Source: an uncultured Pseudomonas sp. (GTDB taxonomy: Bacteria; Pseudomonadota; Gammaproteobacteria; Pseudomonadales; Pseudomonadaceae). From it: DNA of 64,000 nucleotides. The DNA is taken from contig NZ_CAJYDW010000012.1 in the NCBI RefSeq assembly GCF_913774235.1, positions 620,001 to 684,000 of the forward strand, in the 5' to 3' direction. The notes under the pieces were generated by a model that did no database searches, was not told where the DNA came from, and saw nothing but the letters and a program-made list of their open reading frames with translations. Below, piece after piece: positions 15,131 through 23,949 of the stretch (its first letter is position 1; every line of letters begins with the position of its first letter). The position numbers and the translations under genes are program-made.

Positions 15131-15199
15131 GTAGTGACGACGGAGCGTTGTCGCTCGAGCACGCAAGGCACTTCAGGCGACCCCGGGTCGCCTTTTTTT
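15131..15199 (+). ncRNA. Candidate anaerobically induced small RNA
   Basis: Predicted about 69-nt transcript between the ANR-type promoter and the terminator at 15175-15199. Its 5' part can fold as GACGAC, loop GGAGC, GUUGUC, which puts a GGA in a hairpin loop as RsmA/CsrA prefers. An unpaired GC/A-rich stretch follows, then the terminator hairpin and U tract typical of Hfq-bound RNAs. ANR-controlled PhrS and SicX of P. aeruginosa are obvious comparisons, but I cannot test homology. No start codon with a ribosome site gives a credible peptide. Confidence 0.5.
15175..15199 (+). terminator. Intrinsic terminator of candidate sRNA
   Basis: AGGCGACC pairs with GGTCGCCT around a 3-nt loop, followed by seven Ts. 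It stands between dusC and the FUSC gene and would stop read-through from both dusC and the ANR promoter. Confidence 0.88.
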
Positions 15200-15273
15200 C
15201 GTCTGCTGCAGCGGCCGGAACTTAGCCTGCACAGCGCGGCCTATGCTGGATCTCCGGCAAGCCAAGAACCTCA

Positions 15274-17277
15274 GTGCGCCTACCCTGGACGGTCTTTCTC
15301 GCACCCACGCCCGCGGCACTGGTCTTTGCCGGCAAGACCCTGTTCGCCGCCGGATTGGCGCTGTGGCTGGCCTTTCGTTTCAGTCTCGAACAACCGGTCT
15401 GGGCCTGCATGACGGTGATGATCGTGTCCCAGCCATTGTCGGGCATGGTGGTGGCCAAGGGGCTGTTCCGCCTGCTCGGCACCCTGGTCGGCACCTGCAT
15501 GGCGGTAGTGCTCATGGGGCTGTTCGCCCAGATGCCCTGGCTGTTCCTGCTCGCCCTGGCCAGTTGGATGGCGCTCTGTACGGCTGCCTCCACGCTGCTG
15601 CGCAACCACTTCTCCTACGGCTTCGTGCTGGCCGGCTATACGGTCGCCATCATCGGCCTGCCGGCCATCGCCCATCCGCTGACGGTGTTCGACCAGGCGG
15701 TAGCCCGCTGTACCGAGATCTGCCTGGGAATCGTGGTGGCCTCGGCGGTGAGCGCCCTGGTCTGGCCACAGCGGGTCGAGCAGACCCTGGCCGCCCAGGC
15801 GCGGCGGACCTGGGAGCAGGGCGTGGCGGCGGCGCGGGCAGAGCTGGCCGGGGCCGAGGATGCCACCCAGGGCCTGCTCGCCATGCTCGGTCAGGTAGTG
15901 GCGGTGGATGCTCAGCGCGACCACACCTGGTTCGAAGGTCAGCGCGGTCGGCAACGCGCGAGGGCGTTGCGTCTGCTCTCGCGCGACCTGCTCAGTCTAC
16001 TGCGCACCGCCCGCGGTGCCATGCGCCAGTGGCGTGGCCTGGACGAGCCCCGCAGGGCCGCCCTGCAGCCCTGGCGCGACGAACTGCTAGCGACCCTGGT
16101 CGACCCCCAGGCTGCCGCCCTGGAAGCCCTCCTGCAGCGTCTGAGAGCGGCTGCAGGCACCGCTCCGGAGCTGGACAACGATCAGCGCTACCTACTGGCC
16201 CGTTTCGCCATCCTGCTGGACAAGATTTTGCTGGCCAGTCGCGCCCTGGACAGCGTCCATACGGCGCAGCTCAGCGCCGTGGCGCCTTCGGCCCTGGCCC
16301 GCCATCGCGATCTGCAGACGGCGCTGCTCTACGGCCTGCGCAGCGCCAGCGCGCTGCTCGGGGTGGGTGTGTTCTGGCTGGCCAGCGCCTGGCCCTCGGC
16401 ACCGGGCGCCATGCTCATGGCCGGAGTGATCTGCAGTCTGTTCGCCAATCGCGACAACGCCGTCACCATCGGCTTCGGCTTCCTGCGCGGCATCCTCTAC
16501 GCCGCCCCGGTCGCCATCCTCATCAGCCAGGTGCTGCTGCCGCAGATTTCCGGCTATCCCTTGCTCTGCCTGGTGCTGGGGGTGCCGTTGTTCTTCGCCG
16601 CCCTGGGGATGGCCGGCCCGCCGGCGGTGGTGGGCACGGCGACGGCCTTCGCCATTCACCTGCTGGTTCTGGTTTCGCCGAGCAACCAGGGGCAGGTGGA
16701 CATGGCGGCCTTGCTCAATCAGCTGCAAAGTCTGCTGATCGGCGTCGGCTTCGCAGTGCTGATGTTTCGGCTGATCAGCCTGCGCACGCCACGGCGTACC
16801 AGTCGCCGCATCCTGGAAGCCACCACCTACGACCTGCAGCGCCTGACCAGGGTACCCCTGGCCAACGCCGAGACCTGGTTCGGTGGACGCATGGCGGATC
16901 GCCTGCTGCTGCTGGCACGGCATATCGAGCAACTGCCGGTCGGCGAGCGCCGGCGCTGGGAGCAGGGGCTGCTGGCGCTCGATCTGGGCAATGAGCTGCT
17001 GCACCTGCGCGCCTGCCTGGCCGGTGCCCAGGGCGAGGTGGCGCAGGCCCGGGACGCTTTTTTGGCGCGTTTCGCCGAGCAGTTGGCGGTGGGCTTCGGC
17101 GCCCTGAAGCCAGGCGCCCTGGACGAGGCCGCGAGTCGCCTGCGCCTGGCCCTGGAGGGGGCGCTGGACGATGAGCCCCATCGGCTCGCCCGCGGCGCCA
17201 TCGGTCAACTCCAGCAGACCTGGCGCGGCTGCTGTCTGAAGGCGGAGCAGGAGGAGGGCGCTTATGAATCTGCATGA
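15274..17277 (+). CDS. FUSC family inner-membrane transporter (AaeB-like aromatic acid exporter)
   Basis: 667 residues. N-terminal block of about six membrane helices (residues 12-165), a long soluble region, a second helix block (about 355-510) and a cytoplasmic tail, which is the duplicated FUSC layout of AaeB/YccS. The GTG start gives MRLPWTVFLAPTPAALVFAGKT, although no clear ribosome site precedes it and a few codons either way are possible. With the DUF1656 peptide and the HlyD-type adaptor that follow it forms an AaeX-AaeA-AaeB-like efflux unit, in E. coli used for hydroxylated aromatic carboxylic acids. Confidence 0.85.
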   Translation: MRLPWTVFLAPTPAALVFAGKTLFAAGLALWLAFRFSLEQPVWACMTVMIVSQPLSGMVVAKGLFRLLGTLVGTCMAVVLMGLFAQMPWLFLLALASWMALCTAASTLLRNHFSYGFVLAGYTVAIIGLPAIAHPLTVFDQAVARCTEICLGIVVASAVSALVWPQRVEQTLAAQARRTWEQGVAAARAELAGAEDATQGLLAMLGQVVAVDAQRDHTWFEGQRGRQRARALRLLSRDLLSLLRTARGAMRQWRGLDEPRRAALQPWRDELLATLVDPQAAALEALLQRLRAAAGTAPELDNDQRYLLARFAILLDKILLASRALDSVHTAQLSAVAPSALARHRDLQTALLYGLRSASALLGVGVFWLASAWPSAPGAMLMAGVICSLFANRDNAVTIGFGFLRGILYAAPVAILISQVLLPQISGYPLLCLVLGVPLFFAALGMAGPPAVVGTATAFAIHLLVLVSPSNQGQVDMAALLNQLQSLLIGVGFAVLMFRLISLRTPRRTSRRILEATTYDLQRLTRVPLANAETWFGGRMADRLLLLARHIEQLPVGERRRWEQGLLALDLGNELLHLRACLAGAQGEVAQARDAFLARFAEQLAVGFGALKPGALDEAASRLRLALEGALDDEPHRLARGAIGQLQQTWRGCCLKAEQEEGAYESA

Positions 17278-17467
17278 GTGGGCGATCGGCGGGGTCTATC
17301 TCGGGCCGCTGTTCGTCTATGGCGTCCTGGCCCTGCTCCTGACCGCGCTGTCCCTGTGGCTGCTGCAGCGCAGCGGGCTGGGACGCTACCTGTGGCACAG
17401 CGCTCTGTTCGGCTGCGCCCTGTTCGTGCTCTGGCTGGCCGGCATCGTCGCCGTCCTGGCTACCTGA
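17264..17467 (+). CDS. DUF1656 small membrane protein (AaeX-like)
   Basis: 67 residues with two hydrophobic helices (about 12-32 and 42-65). It overlaps the 3' end of the FUSC gene by 14 bp and has a strong AGGAGG before its ATG, so it is translationally coupled. DUF1656/AaeX peptides regularly accompany FUSC and HlyD genes of efflux units; their exact job is not known. Confidence 0.88.
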   Translation: MNLHEWAIGGVYLGPLFVYGVLALLLTALSLWLLQRSGLGRYLWHSALFGCALFVLWLAGIVAVLAT

Positions 17468-17496
17468 GCACCATCAACAAGAGGATCGAGACGGCG

Positions 17497-18399
17497 ATGC
17501 ACAAGACCCTGCGTGTGGCGGTAACCCTGGTCGTGGTACTGCTCGCGGTACTGGCCGGCAGCTGGCTGTGGCACTTCTATCTCTATACGCCCTGGACACG
17601 GGATGCGCGGGTTCGCGCCGATGTGGTGGTGGTGGCGCCCGACGTGTCCGGCTGGGTCACCCGCCTGGCGGTGGTGGACAACCAGCTGGTGAAGCCCGGG
17701 GACCTGCTGATGCAGATCGACCAGCAGCGCTACCAGGCCAATCTGGAGCATGCCAAGGCGGTGGCCGAGACCCGCCAGCAGCAGTTGCGCCTGCGCGAGA
17801 GCGAGGCCGCGCGCCGCCTGCGACTGGGCACCAGCGCCATCAGCGCCGAGGATCGTGAGACGGCTCAGGTCAACGTCGCCGTGGCCCGCAGCCAGTACCA
17901 GGAGGCCCTGAGCGACGTCAACCTGGCCCAGATCAACCTGGACCGCAGTCGGGTGCTGGCGCCGCGGGAAGGGCGCATCACCAACCTCAGGTTCGCCGGG
18001 GGCAACTACGTACAGACCGGCCAGGCGGTGATGGCCCTGGTGGATACCCGCTCCTTCTACGTAATGGCCTACTTTGAGGAGACCAAGATTCCCCATATCC
18101 ATCCTGGGGATGCGGTGCAGGTGCGCTTGATGAATCACGCTGCGCCCCTGCAGGGAAGGGTGGCGAGCATCAGCAGCGGTATCACCGACCGCAACGCGGC
18201 CAACGATGCCCAACTGCTGGCCAACGTCGAGCCGACCTTCAACTGGGTGCGCCTGGCCCAGCGCATCCCGGTGCGTATCGAGCTGCTGGACGTCCCCGCG
18301 GATATCCACCTCAGTGCGGGAATGACGGCCAGCGTTTCGGTGCTCGATGGCGAGGGTCACCACCCGCTGCAGGGCTGGCGTCGGCTCTGGGATTACTGA
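17497..18399 (+). CDS. HlyD-family periplasmic adaptor (AaeA-like)
   Basis: 300 residues. One N-terminal membrane helix (about 5-28), then TPWTRDARVRADVV typical of EmrA/AaeA-type membrane fusion proteins, a biotinyl-lipoyl-like domain split around a coiled hairpin (about 75-155), and a beta-barrel region with FYVMAYFEETKIPHI. It links the FUSC pump to an outer membrane channel not encoded here. AAGAGGA precedes the chosen ATG, 29 bp after the DUF1656 stop. Confidence 0.9.
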   Translation: MHKTLRVAVTLVVVLLAVLAGSWLWHFYLYTPWTRDARVRADVVVVAPDVSGWVTRLAVVDNQLVKPGDLLMQIDQQRYQANLEHAKAVAETRQQQLRLRESEAARRLRLGTSAISAEDRETAQVNVAVARSQYQEALSDVNLAQINLDRSRVLAPREGRITNLRFAGGNYVQTGQAVMALVDTRSFYVMAYFEETKIPHIHPGDAVQVRLMNHAAPLQGRVASISSGITDRNAANDAQLLANVEPTFNWVRLAQRIPVRIELLDVPADIHLSAGMTASVSVLDGEGHHPLQGWRRLWDY

Positions 18400-18412
18400 G
18401 GCCTGGAGGGGT

Positions 18413-18455
18413 ACGACTAAAGTCGTCTGGAAGCCTTACCGGGCGGGCCTAGAGT
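18413..18455 (+). promoter_or_regulatory. Candidate activator box and promoter of the actP operon
   Basis: ACGACT-AA-AGTCGT at 18413-18426 is a perfect 14-bp dyad. A -10-like TAGAGT lies at 18450-18455 with a poor -35 (CTGGAA), so transcription would start near 18462 and the dyad would be centred about -42. That is class II activator geometry. The MxtR/ErdR (CrbS/CrbR) system is known to activate actP and acs genes, and MxtR is encoded at 34314-37784. ErdR binding is inference. Confidence 0.45.
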
Positions 18456-18485
18456 AGAGCTCGACGCTCCCGTCATGCTGTAAGG

Positions 18486-18493
18486 AACAACAA
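18486..18493 (+). promoter_or_regulatory. CA motif (Hfq/Crc) before the DUF485-actP operon
   Basis: AACAACAA (exact AAnAAnAA), continuing AATAATG into the start codon and preceded by AAGGA at 18482. Hfq with Crc binds such A-rich repeats near ribosome sites and blocks translation in pseudomonads under catabolite repression. Confidence 0.6.
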
Positions 18494-18495
18494 TA

Positions 18496-18807
18496 ATGAA
18501 TGACAGCACCTACCGGCGGATTGAAGCCAGTCCGCGTTTCAAAGAACTGGTGGCCAAGCGCGAGCGATTCGCCTGGACGCTTTCCGCCATCATGCTCGGA
18601 CTCTATTCCGCCTTCATCCTGCTGATCGCCTTCGCGCCCAAGGTCCTCGGTACCCGCATCCATGCGGAAACCGCGATGACCTGGGGGATCCCGCTCGGCG
18701 TCGGTCTGATCCTTTCGGCCTTCATCCTGACCGGCATCTACGTACGCCGGGCCAATGGCGAGTTCGATCGGCTCAACGGGGAAATCCTCCGGGAGGTGCA
18801 GTCATGA
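18496..18807 (+). CDS. yjcH: DUF485 membrane protein, partner of ActP (YjcH)
   Basis: 103 residues with two membrane helices (about 27-50 and 62-85) and the [15 protein letters not shown]-terminal mark of DUF485. DUF485 genes nearly always precede actP and are cotranscribed with it. The stop overlaps the actP start in ATGA. The leader carries an exact CA motif for Hfq/Crc. Confidence 0.92.
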   Translation: MNDSTYRRIEASPRFKELVAKRERFAWTLSAIMLGLYSAFILLIAFAPKVLGTRIHAETAMTWGIPLGVGLILSAFILTGIYVRRANGEFDRLNGEILREVQS

Positions 18808-20459
18808 GACGTCTTCTCCTAGCCGCCGGTCTGCTCGGCCTCGCACCCTCGCTCTGGGCGGCCGATGCCATCAGTGGCGCGGTGCAGCGCCAGCCGCTGA
18901 ACCTGCATGCCATCCTCATGTTCGTGGCCTTCGTCGGGGCCACCCTGGGCATCACCTACTGGGCCTCCAAGCGTAACCGTTCGGCCGCCGACTACTACGC
19001 CGCGGGCGGTCGCATCACCGGCTTCCAGAATGGCCTGGCCATCGCCGGCGACTACATGTCGGCGGCTTCCTTCCTGGGTATTTCCGCCCTGGTATTCACC
19101 TCGGGCTACGATGGCCTGATCTACTCCATCGGCTTCCTGGTGGGCTGGCCGATCATTCTGTTCCTGATCGCCGAACGCCTGCGCAACCTTGGCAAGTACA
19201 CCTTCGCCGACGTGGCTTCTTATCGGCTCAAGCAGAAGGACATCCGGACCCTGTCCGCCTGTGGCTCCCTGGTGGTGGTGGCGCTCTACCTGATCGCCCA
19301 GATGGTCGGTGCCGGCAAACTGATCCAGCTGCTGTTCGGCCTGGACTACAGCATCGCCGTGGTGCTGGTAGGCATCCTCATGGTGCTTTATGTGCTCTTC
19401 GGCGGCATGCTGGCCACCACCTGGGTGCAGATCATCAAGGCGGTGCTGCTGCTGTCCGGCGCCAGTTTCATGGCCTTCATGGTGATGAAGCACGTCGGCT
19501 TCGACTTCAACCGGCTGTTCGCCGAAGCCATCGCCGTGCATCCCAAGGGTGAGGCCATCATGAGCCCCGGTGGCCTGGTGAAGGACCCGATCTCGGCCTT
19601 CTCCCTGGGCCTGGCGCTGATGTTCGGCACCGCCGGCCTGCCGCACATTCTGATGCGCTTCTTCACCGTCAGCGATGCCAAGGAAGCCCGCAAGAGCGTG
19701 TTCTACGCCACCGGCTTCATCGGCTACTTCTACATCCTGACCTTCATCATCGGCTTCGGCGCCATTCTGCTGGTCAGCACCAACCCAGCCTTCAAGGACG
19801 CCGCCGGCGCCCTGCTGGGCGGCAACAACATGGCGGCGGTGCACCTGGCCAACGCCGTGGGCGGCAGCATCTTCCTCGGCTTCATCTCGGCGGTGGCCTT
19901 CGCCACCATCCTGGCGGTGGTGGCCGGCCTGACCCTGGCCGGTGCCTCGGCGGTCTCCCACGACCTCTACGCCAGCGTCATCAAGAAGGGTAAGGCCAAC
20001 GAGAAGGACGAGATCCGCGTCTCCAAGATGACCACCGTCGCCCTGGGCGTGGTCGCCATCGCCCTGGGTATCCTCTTCGAGAAGCAGAACATCGCCTTCA
20101 TGGTGGGTCTGGCGTTCTCCATCGCCGCCAGCTGCAACTTCCCCATCCTGCTGCTCTCGATGTACTGGAAGCGGCTGACCACCCGCGGTGCCATGATCGG
20201 TGGCTGGCTCGGCCTGATCACCGCGGTGGCCCTGATGGTGCTCGGCCCGACCATCTGGGTGACCATCCTTGGTCATGCCAAGCCGATCTATCCCTATGAG
20301 TACCCGGCGCTGTTCTCCATCGCCGTGGCCTTCATCGGTATCTGGTTCTTCTCCATCACCGACAAGTCGGCGGCCGCCGAGGAAGAGCGGGCGCGCTTCT
20401 ACCCGCAGTTCGTCAGATCCCAGACCGGCCTGGGTGCCAGCGGTGCCGTCGCCCACTGA
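18804..20459 (+). CDS. actP: Cation/acetate symporter
   Basis: 551 residues, SLC5 sodium:solute symporter taking up acetate and other short carboxylates. It begins with a cleavable-looking hydrophobic segment ([19 protein letters not shown]), then about 13 helices. Family marks are [35 protein letters not shown] and [24 protein letters not shown] terminator follows at 20479. In pseudomonads actP is activated by MxtR/ErdR, whose sensor gene lies 14 kb downstream here. Confidence 0.94.
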   Translation: MRRLLLAAGLLGLAPSLWAADAISGAVQRQPLNLHAILMFVAFVGATLGITYWASKRNRSAADYYAAGGRITGFQNGLAIAGDYMSAASFLGISALVFTSGYDGLIYSIGFLVGWPIILFLIAERLRNLGKYTFADVASYRLKQKDIRTLSACGSLVVVALYLIAQMVGAGKLIQLLFGLDYSIAVVLVGILMVLYVLFGGMLATTWVQIIKAVLLLSGASFMAFMVMKHVGFDFNRLFAEAIAVHPKGEAIMSPGGLVKDPISAFSLGLALMFGTAGLPHILMRFFTVSDAKEARKSVFYATGFIGYFYILTFIIGFGAILLVSTNPAFKDAAGALLGGNNMAAVHLANAVGGSIFLGFISAVAFATILAVVAGLTLAGASAVSHDLYASVIKKGKANEKDEIRVSKMTTVALGVVAIALGILFEKQNIAFMVGLAFSIAASCNFPILLLSMYWKRLTTRGAMIGGWLGLITAVALMVLGPTIWVTILGHAKPIYPYEYPALFSIAVAFIGIWFFSITDKSAAAEEERARFYPQFVRSQTGLGASGAVAH

Positions 20460-20478
20460 CGGTTTGCCCGGTTAGGCC

Positions 20479-20512
20479 AAAGCCCGGATCGAGCCATCGA
20501 TCTGGGCTTTTT
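20479..20512 (+). terminator. Intrinsic terminator after actP
   Basis: AAAGCCCGGATCGA, loop GCCA, TCGATCTGGGCTTTTT: a 14-bp stem with one G-T pair, followed by Ts. Confidence 0.88.
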
Positions 20513-20668
20513 CATGGACCGGTGACTGATCCTGAAGAGGAAATCCGCAGTCTGGTCACCCGCAACGGGATTTTTCCGTAGCCAGCGGGGGTCCATGGAA
20601 TAAGCCCATCGCTTCGTATCCTGATGTTGCGACGATGGCCGATTCCTGGACTTCTTGGAGAATGGCAG

Positions 20669-20827
20669 ATGACTCTCTCGACCATCCTGGTTCTGGTGCT
20701 GCTGGTCCTGCTCATCGGCGGACTTCCGGTGTTTCCGCACTCGCGCAGTTGGGGTTACGGCCCGTCTGGCATCGTGGGCGCCATTCTGGTCGTCCTGTTG
20801 GTGCTGCTGTTGCTGGGCATGATCTAG
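20669..20827 (+). CDS. DUF3309 small membrane peptide
   Basis: 52 residues: a hydrophobic helix, a conserved PVFPHSRSWGYGPSGIVG loop and a second helix, the layout of the DUF3309 family. GGAG lies 8 bases before the ATG. Single gene, ended by the bidirectional terminator near 20941-20980. Function unknown; relatives are often stress- or envelope-associated. Confidence 0.82.
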   Translation: MTLSTILVLVLLVLLIGGLPVFPHSRSWGYGPSGIVGAILVVLLVLLLLGMI

Positions 20828-20940
20828 CTCAGAGCTAGGTCAGGAAATGCCCCGAAATGGTGCTTTAGACAAAGTTCTTGCCCATAGCGGTGCATCGCGG
20901 TAACGTCAGCGTTCCGGCCTGCCTTGCCGAGTGTGGTAAA

Positions 20941-20980
20941 CAAAACGGGAGCCTGTGCGAACAGGCTCCCGTTTTGTTTT
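20941..20980. terminator. Bidirectional terminator between DUF3309 gene and dacB
   Basis: A 16-bp perfect stem starts CAAAACGGGAGCC and closes with its complement around loop GCGA, with T-rich runs on both strands. It serves both convergent genes. Confidence 0.9.
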
Positions 20981-20985
20981 GCGCC

Positions 20986-22449
20986 TCAGTTGGCGACGGT
21001 GCCGTCCTGGCGACTGCGCAGATAGAGGTCCAGCACCACCTCGTCCAGGATCGAGGAGGCACCCCAGGGACGGTTGCTGTTGAGAATGGCCACCACCACC
21101 CAGCTGCGGGCGTTGGCGTCCCGTACGAAGCCCGCCAGGGCCCTTACGTTGTTCAAGGTGCCGGTCTTCATGTGCGCCTGGCCGGTCAGCGGCGAGTTCT
21201 TCATGCGCTTGCGCAGGGTGCCATCCATGCCGGCCAGCGGCAGGGAGGCGATGAACTCCGGCGCATAGGGACTCTGCCAGGCCGATCTGAGGATCTCGGC
21301 CATTTCCCGGGCGCTCACCCGCTCGGTGCGCGACAACCCCGAGCCGTTCTCCATGATCAGGTGGCTGGCATTGATGCCCTTGCGCGCCAGCCATTGGCGA
21401 ATCACCCGGAGCGCCGCCTTACCGTCGTCCGCATCCGCCGAGGTGCGGAATTGCGCGCCGATGGAGAGGAACAGCTGCTGCGCCATGGTGTTGTTGCTGT
21501 ACTTGTTGATGTCGCGAATGATCTCGACCAGATCGGGCGAGAAGGCTCGCGCCAGCAGTTCGGCGTTGCGCGGCACGCTGCCCTCGCGGGTGCGGCCCTT
21601 GATGGTGCCACCCAGTTCCTGCCAGATGGCCCGCACGGCGCCGGCGGTGTAGGCGGGGTGATCGAGCAGGGAGAGATAGCTCTGGGCGTTGCAGCCATCC
21701 GGCAACTGGCCGCTGACCACCAGGCTGGTGCTGCCATCGGCCTGGGGTACCGGGTTGAAGCGCACGTCCGGCCAGGCCGGGCAGCCGCTCTTGGCGGTGG
21801 CGCGCATCTGGTTGTCGATGTTGACGTTGGTCAGCGGCGGGTCCATGGAGACGCTGACCCGGCCATCCGCCGAGCGCACCACCATGCGCACCGATTTCAG
21901 GTTCACCAGCAACGAGTCCGGGCCGACCAGGAAGGTCTTGTTCTCGTCTTCGCCATCGTCGTTGAAGGCCGGCAACTCGGGCTTCACGAAGCGCCCGCGA
22001 TCGAGCACCAGGTCACCGGTGACTTCCAGCACGCCGTTGGCGCGTAGGTCGCGCATGAGCAGCCAGAGCCGCTCCATGTTCAGCTTGGGATCGCCACCGC
22101 CCTTGAGATAGAGGTTGCCGTTGAGGATGCCGTCCTTGAGGGTGCCGTCGGTGTAGAACTCGGTCTTCCACTGGTAGGTGGGGCCGAGCAGTTCCAGGGC
22201 GGCATAGGTGGTGATCAGCTTCATGGTCGACGCCGGATTCACGGAGACGTCGGCGTTGTAATAGTCGTTCTCGCCCGGCCCATCGAGGGGCAGCATCACC
22301 AGCGACAGATCGCTGCCGGGAATCTTGTTGGTCTGCATGGCCTTCTCGATCCGCGGGGGCAGGAAGGAGGTATCGGCGTTGACGGGCAGGGAAAAGCCCA
22401 GGGCGCAGCAGCTCAGCAGCAGGCCCAGGGAGCGGAAGGGATTTCGCAT
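20986..22449 (-). CDS. dacB: D-alanyl-D-alanine carboxypeptidase/endopeptidase (PBP4 type)
   Basis: 487 residues, periplasmic class C low-molecular-weight penicillin-binding protein (peptidase S13) that trims and opens peptidoglycan cross-links. Signal peptide 1-25 (MRNPFRSLGLLLSCCALGFSLPVNA). Catalytic Ser74 and Lys77 in ASTMK, the YSNN motif near residue 330 and Lys428 in KTGTLN complete the active site. The ATG at 22449 was preferred to a GTG at 22461 because it places an AAAGG at workable distance and gives a clean signal peptide. It ends at a strong bidirectional terminator. Confidence 0.93.
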   Translation of the reverse strand: MRNPFRSLGLLLSCCALGFSLPVNADTSFLPPRIEKAMQTNKIPGSDLSLVMLPLDGPGENDYYNADVSVNPASTMKLITTYAALELLGPTYQWKTEFYTDGTLKDGILNGNLYLKGGGDPKLNMERLWLLMRDLRANGVLEVTGDLVLDRGRFVKPELPAFNDDGEDENKTFLVGPDSLLVNLKSVRMVVRSADGRVSVSMDPPLTNVNIDNQMRATAKSGCPAWPDVRFNPVPQADGSTSLVVSGQLPDGCNAQSYLSLLDHPAYTAGAVRAIWQELGGTIKGRTREGSVPRNAELLARAFSPDLVEIIRDINKYSNNTMAQQLFLSIGAQFRTSADADDGKAALRVIRQWLARKGINASHLIMENGSGLSRTERVSAREMAEILRSAWQSPYAPEFIASLPLAGMDGTLRKRMKNSPLTGQAHMKTGTLNNVRALAGFVRDANARSWVVVAILNSNRPWGASSILDEVVLDLYLRSRQDGTVAN

Positions 22450-22577
22450 GGGAACACACACCTTTGCAGGGTATCGGCCGAGCTGAAGAGGAAAGGGGCC
22501 GATAGACGTCGGAGTGTGGGCATTATGCAGTAAGGAGGGAGGAACGAGCCAATCCCGCAGGATGCGGTGCGGACAAA

Positions 22578-22603
22578 GAAACGACCGCCGCGGCGGTCGT
22601 TTC
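22578..22603 (-). terminator. Perfect palindrome, probable terminator
   Basis: A 26-bp perfect palindrome (GAAACGACCGCCG and its complement) followed on the minus strand by TTTG. It stands 15 bp after the stop of the 49-residue gene and before dacB. The T run is short, so termination may be partial. Confidence 0.6.
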
Positions 22604-22617
22604 GCAAAAGCGTCGGA

Positions 22618-22767
22618 TCAGTTGTAGCCCGTGGCGTCTTTGGTCCGGTCCGGACTGTTGGGCGACGGCGGATCGCGTCCGTCATCGGTCTTGGCATGCT
22701 CGCTGCGCAGGGGCTTCTCGTCCTTGGGCAGCTTGCGTTCGTCGGCTTTGCGCTGTTCTTCGGCCAT
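22618..22767 (-). CDS. Small hydrophilic protein, unknown function
   Basis: 49 residues, MAEEQRKADERKLPKDEKPL..., very rich in charged residues, Asp and Pro, with no hydrophobic segment. It is probably disordered. GAGGA five bases before the ATG supports translation. It lies 26 bp after the lipoprotein gene on the same strand and ends just before a palindromic terminator, so the two form a short operon. I do not recognise a named family. Confidence 0.6.
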   Translation of the reverse strand: MAEEQRKADERKLPKDEKPLRSEHAKTDDGRDPPSPNSPDRTKDATGYN

Positions 22768-22793
22768 GGAATCCTCGTCTGCGTGGTTGCCGG

Positions 22794-23447
22794 TCAAGGT
22801 GTGACCTGTGCCGGCGTAGCGCCGTTCCCCTCGGGCGAGGAGCGGTCGGCGAAGGCACCGTTGGCCTGCAACTGCTTGAGGGCGTCGTTGACCTGGCGAG
22901 CGAAGGTTTCCTCGATGGCGGTGCCGGCCGAATGGCTGGCGGCCAGCGGCAGGAACCAGACGCCCATCCAGGTACGGACCGAGGCCGCGTTCTTCACGCG
23001 CTCGGGCGCCTGGCTGCCGGGTGCCAGCCATTCGGCGGTCAGCACATAGTCGTCCTTGGCGGTGCCGGGGACCAGGAAGAAGGTGGCACCGGTGATCAGG
23101 CCACTGGCGATGGCGGCGGCGTAGGAGGTGCTGTTGTAGAGCTTGAGGCGCAGCAGGGCGTCGTCGGGTCTGCCGGGCTCGGGCACCAGGGTGATGCGCT
23201 CGAACAGGCCGGAGCGCTCCAGCACCTCGCGCAACTTGGGCTTCAGGCCTTCGCGAGCCACAGCGATGGAGGTGGCGTCCTTGTCCTGGGCTTCGCCACG
23301 GTAGAAGTTGAATTCCACCAGGACGTTGGGGCGATGTTGTTGCTCGCTTACCGGGGCGCGGAACGGCTGGGACGGGAGTTCATCGCCGGGAAAGGCGGCG
23401 CAACCGGCGAGCAGCAGGAGGCAGAGCAGAGCGGCTGGAGTCTTCAA
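22794..23447 (-). CDS. Putative lipoprotein
   Basis: 217 residues from a TTG start, MKTPAALLCLLLLAGC, a textbook lipoprotein signal with lipobox LLAGC (Cys16 lipidated). GAGG eight bases upstream favours this TTG; an ATG at 23492 would add 15 residues that spoil the signal. The mature part has a glycine-rich hydrophobic patch near residue 110 (AAIASGLITGATFFLVPG) resembling DUF4410/GNA1162-like surface lipoproteins, but I cannot name the family with confidence. Followed by the 49-residue gene. Confidence 0.7.
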   Translation of the reverse strand: MKTPAALLCLLLLAGCAAFPGDELPSQPFRAPVSEQQHRPNVLVEFNFYRGEAQDKDATSIAVAREGLKPKLREVLERSGLFERITLVPEPGRPDDALLRLKLYNSTSYAAAIASGLITGATFFLVPGTAKDDYVLTAEWLAPGSQAPERVKNAASVRTWMGVWFLPLAASHSAGTAIEETFARQVNDALKQLQANGAFADRSSPEGNGATPAQVTP

Positions 23448-23508
23448 GAAACGTACCTCATCCCTAAGCGACGTTGACGATAGGTAGCGCACAGCTACCG
23501 ATGGACCA

Positions 23509-23540
23509 AAAAAAAGCCCAACCGAGGGTTGGGCTTTTTT
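23509..23540. terminator. Bidirectional terminator between csp and the lipoprotein gene
   Basis: AAAAAGCCCAACC, loop GAG, GGTTGGGCTTTTTT. On the minus strand it ends the cold-shock gene; the A/T tracts suit both strands. Confidence 0.9.
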
Positions 23541-23555
23541 CGAGAAGGCGGGTGA

Positions 23556-23765
23556 TTAGATCACCTGCACCTCATCGGCCTGCAGACCTTTCTGGCCTTG
23601 CACGACCAGGAAGGAAACGGCTTGGCCTTCTTGCAGGCTCTTGAAACCGTTGCCCTGGATGGAGCGGTAGTGAACGAAGACGTCCGGGCCGCTCTGGGGG
23701 GTGATGAAGCCGAAGCCTTTCTCGTCGTTGAACCACTTGACGGTGCCAGTTTGGCGAGTAGACAT
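23556..23765 (-). CDS. Cold-shock domain protein (CspA/CapB type)
   Basis: 69 residues, single OB-fold nucleic-acid chaperone. RNP1 KGFGFI (residues 16-21) and RNP2 VFVHY (near 29-33) are intact; the usual Phe after VFVH is Tyr here. AAGGAG precedes the ATG. A TAGAGT at 23907-23912 on the minus strand would give a leader of about 135 nt, and long leaders are typical of cold-inducible csp genes. Frames reaching 23897 or 23908 are only the untranslated leader. A terminator follows at 23509-23540. Confidence 0.93.
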   Translation of the reverse strand: MSTRQTGTVKWFNDEKGFGFITPQSGPDVFVHYRSIQGNGFKSLQEGQAVSFLVVQGQKGLQADEVQVI

Positions 23766-23949
23766 GGATTTCTCCTTGAACAAAGTTGGACAACGGCACT
23801 GGACCGCCCAGGCCGCGACTGAGTGCAAAGAGTCAAAGAACCGAGCCGTAAAGTGGATCGAGACGAACCAGGTCGATTTTCGGTACACGAGCAACACAGT
23901 GCGGGCACTCTAACCCTTTCCGTTGCCCCGTGCGACTGTTTTTCGGTGA

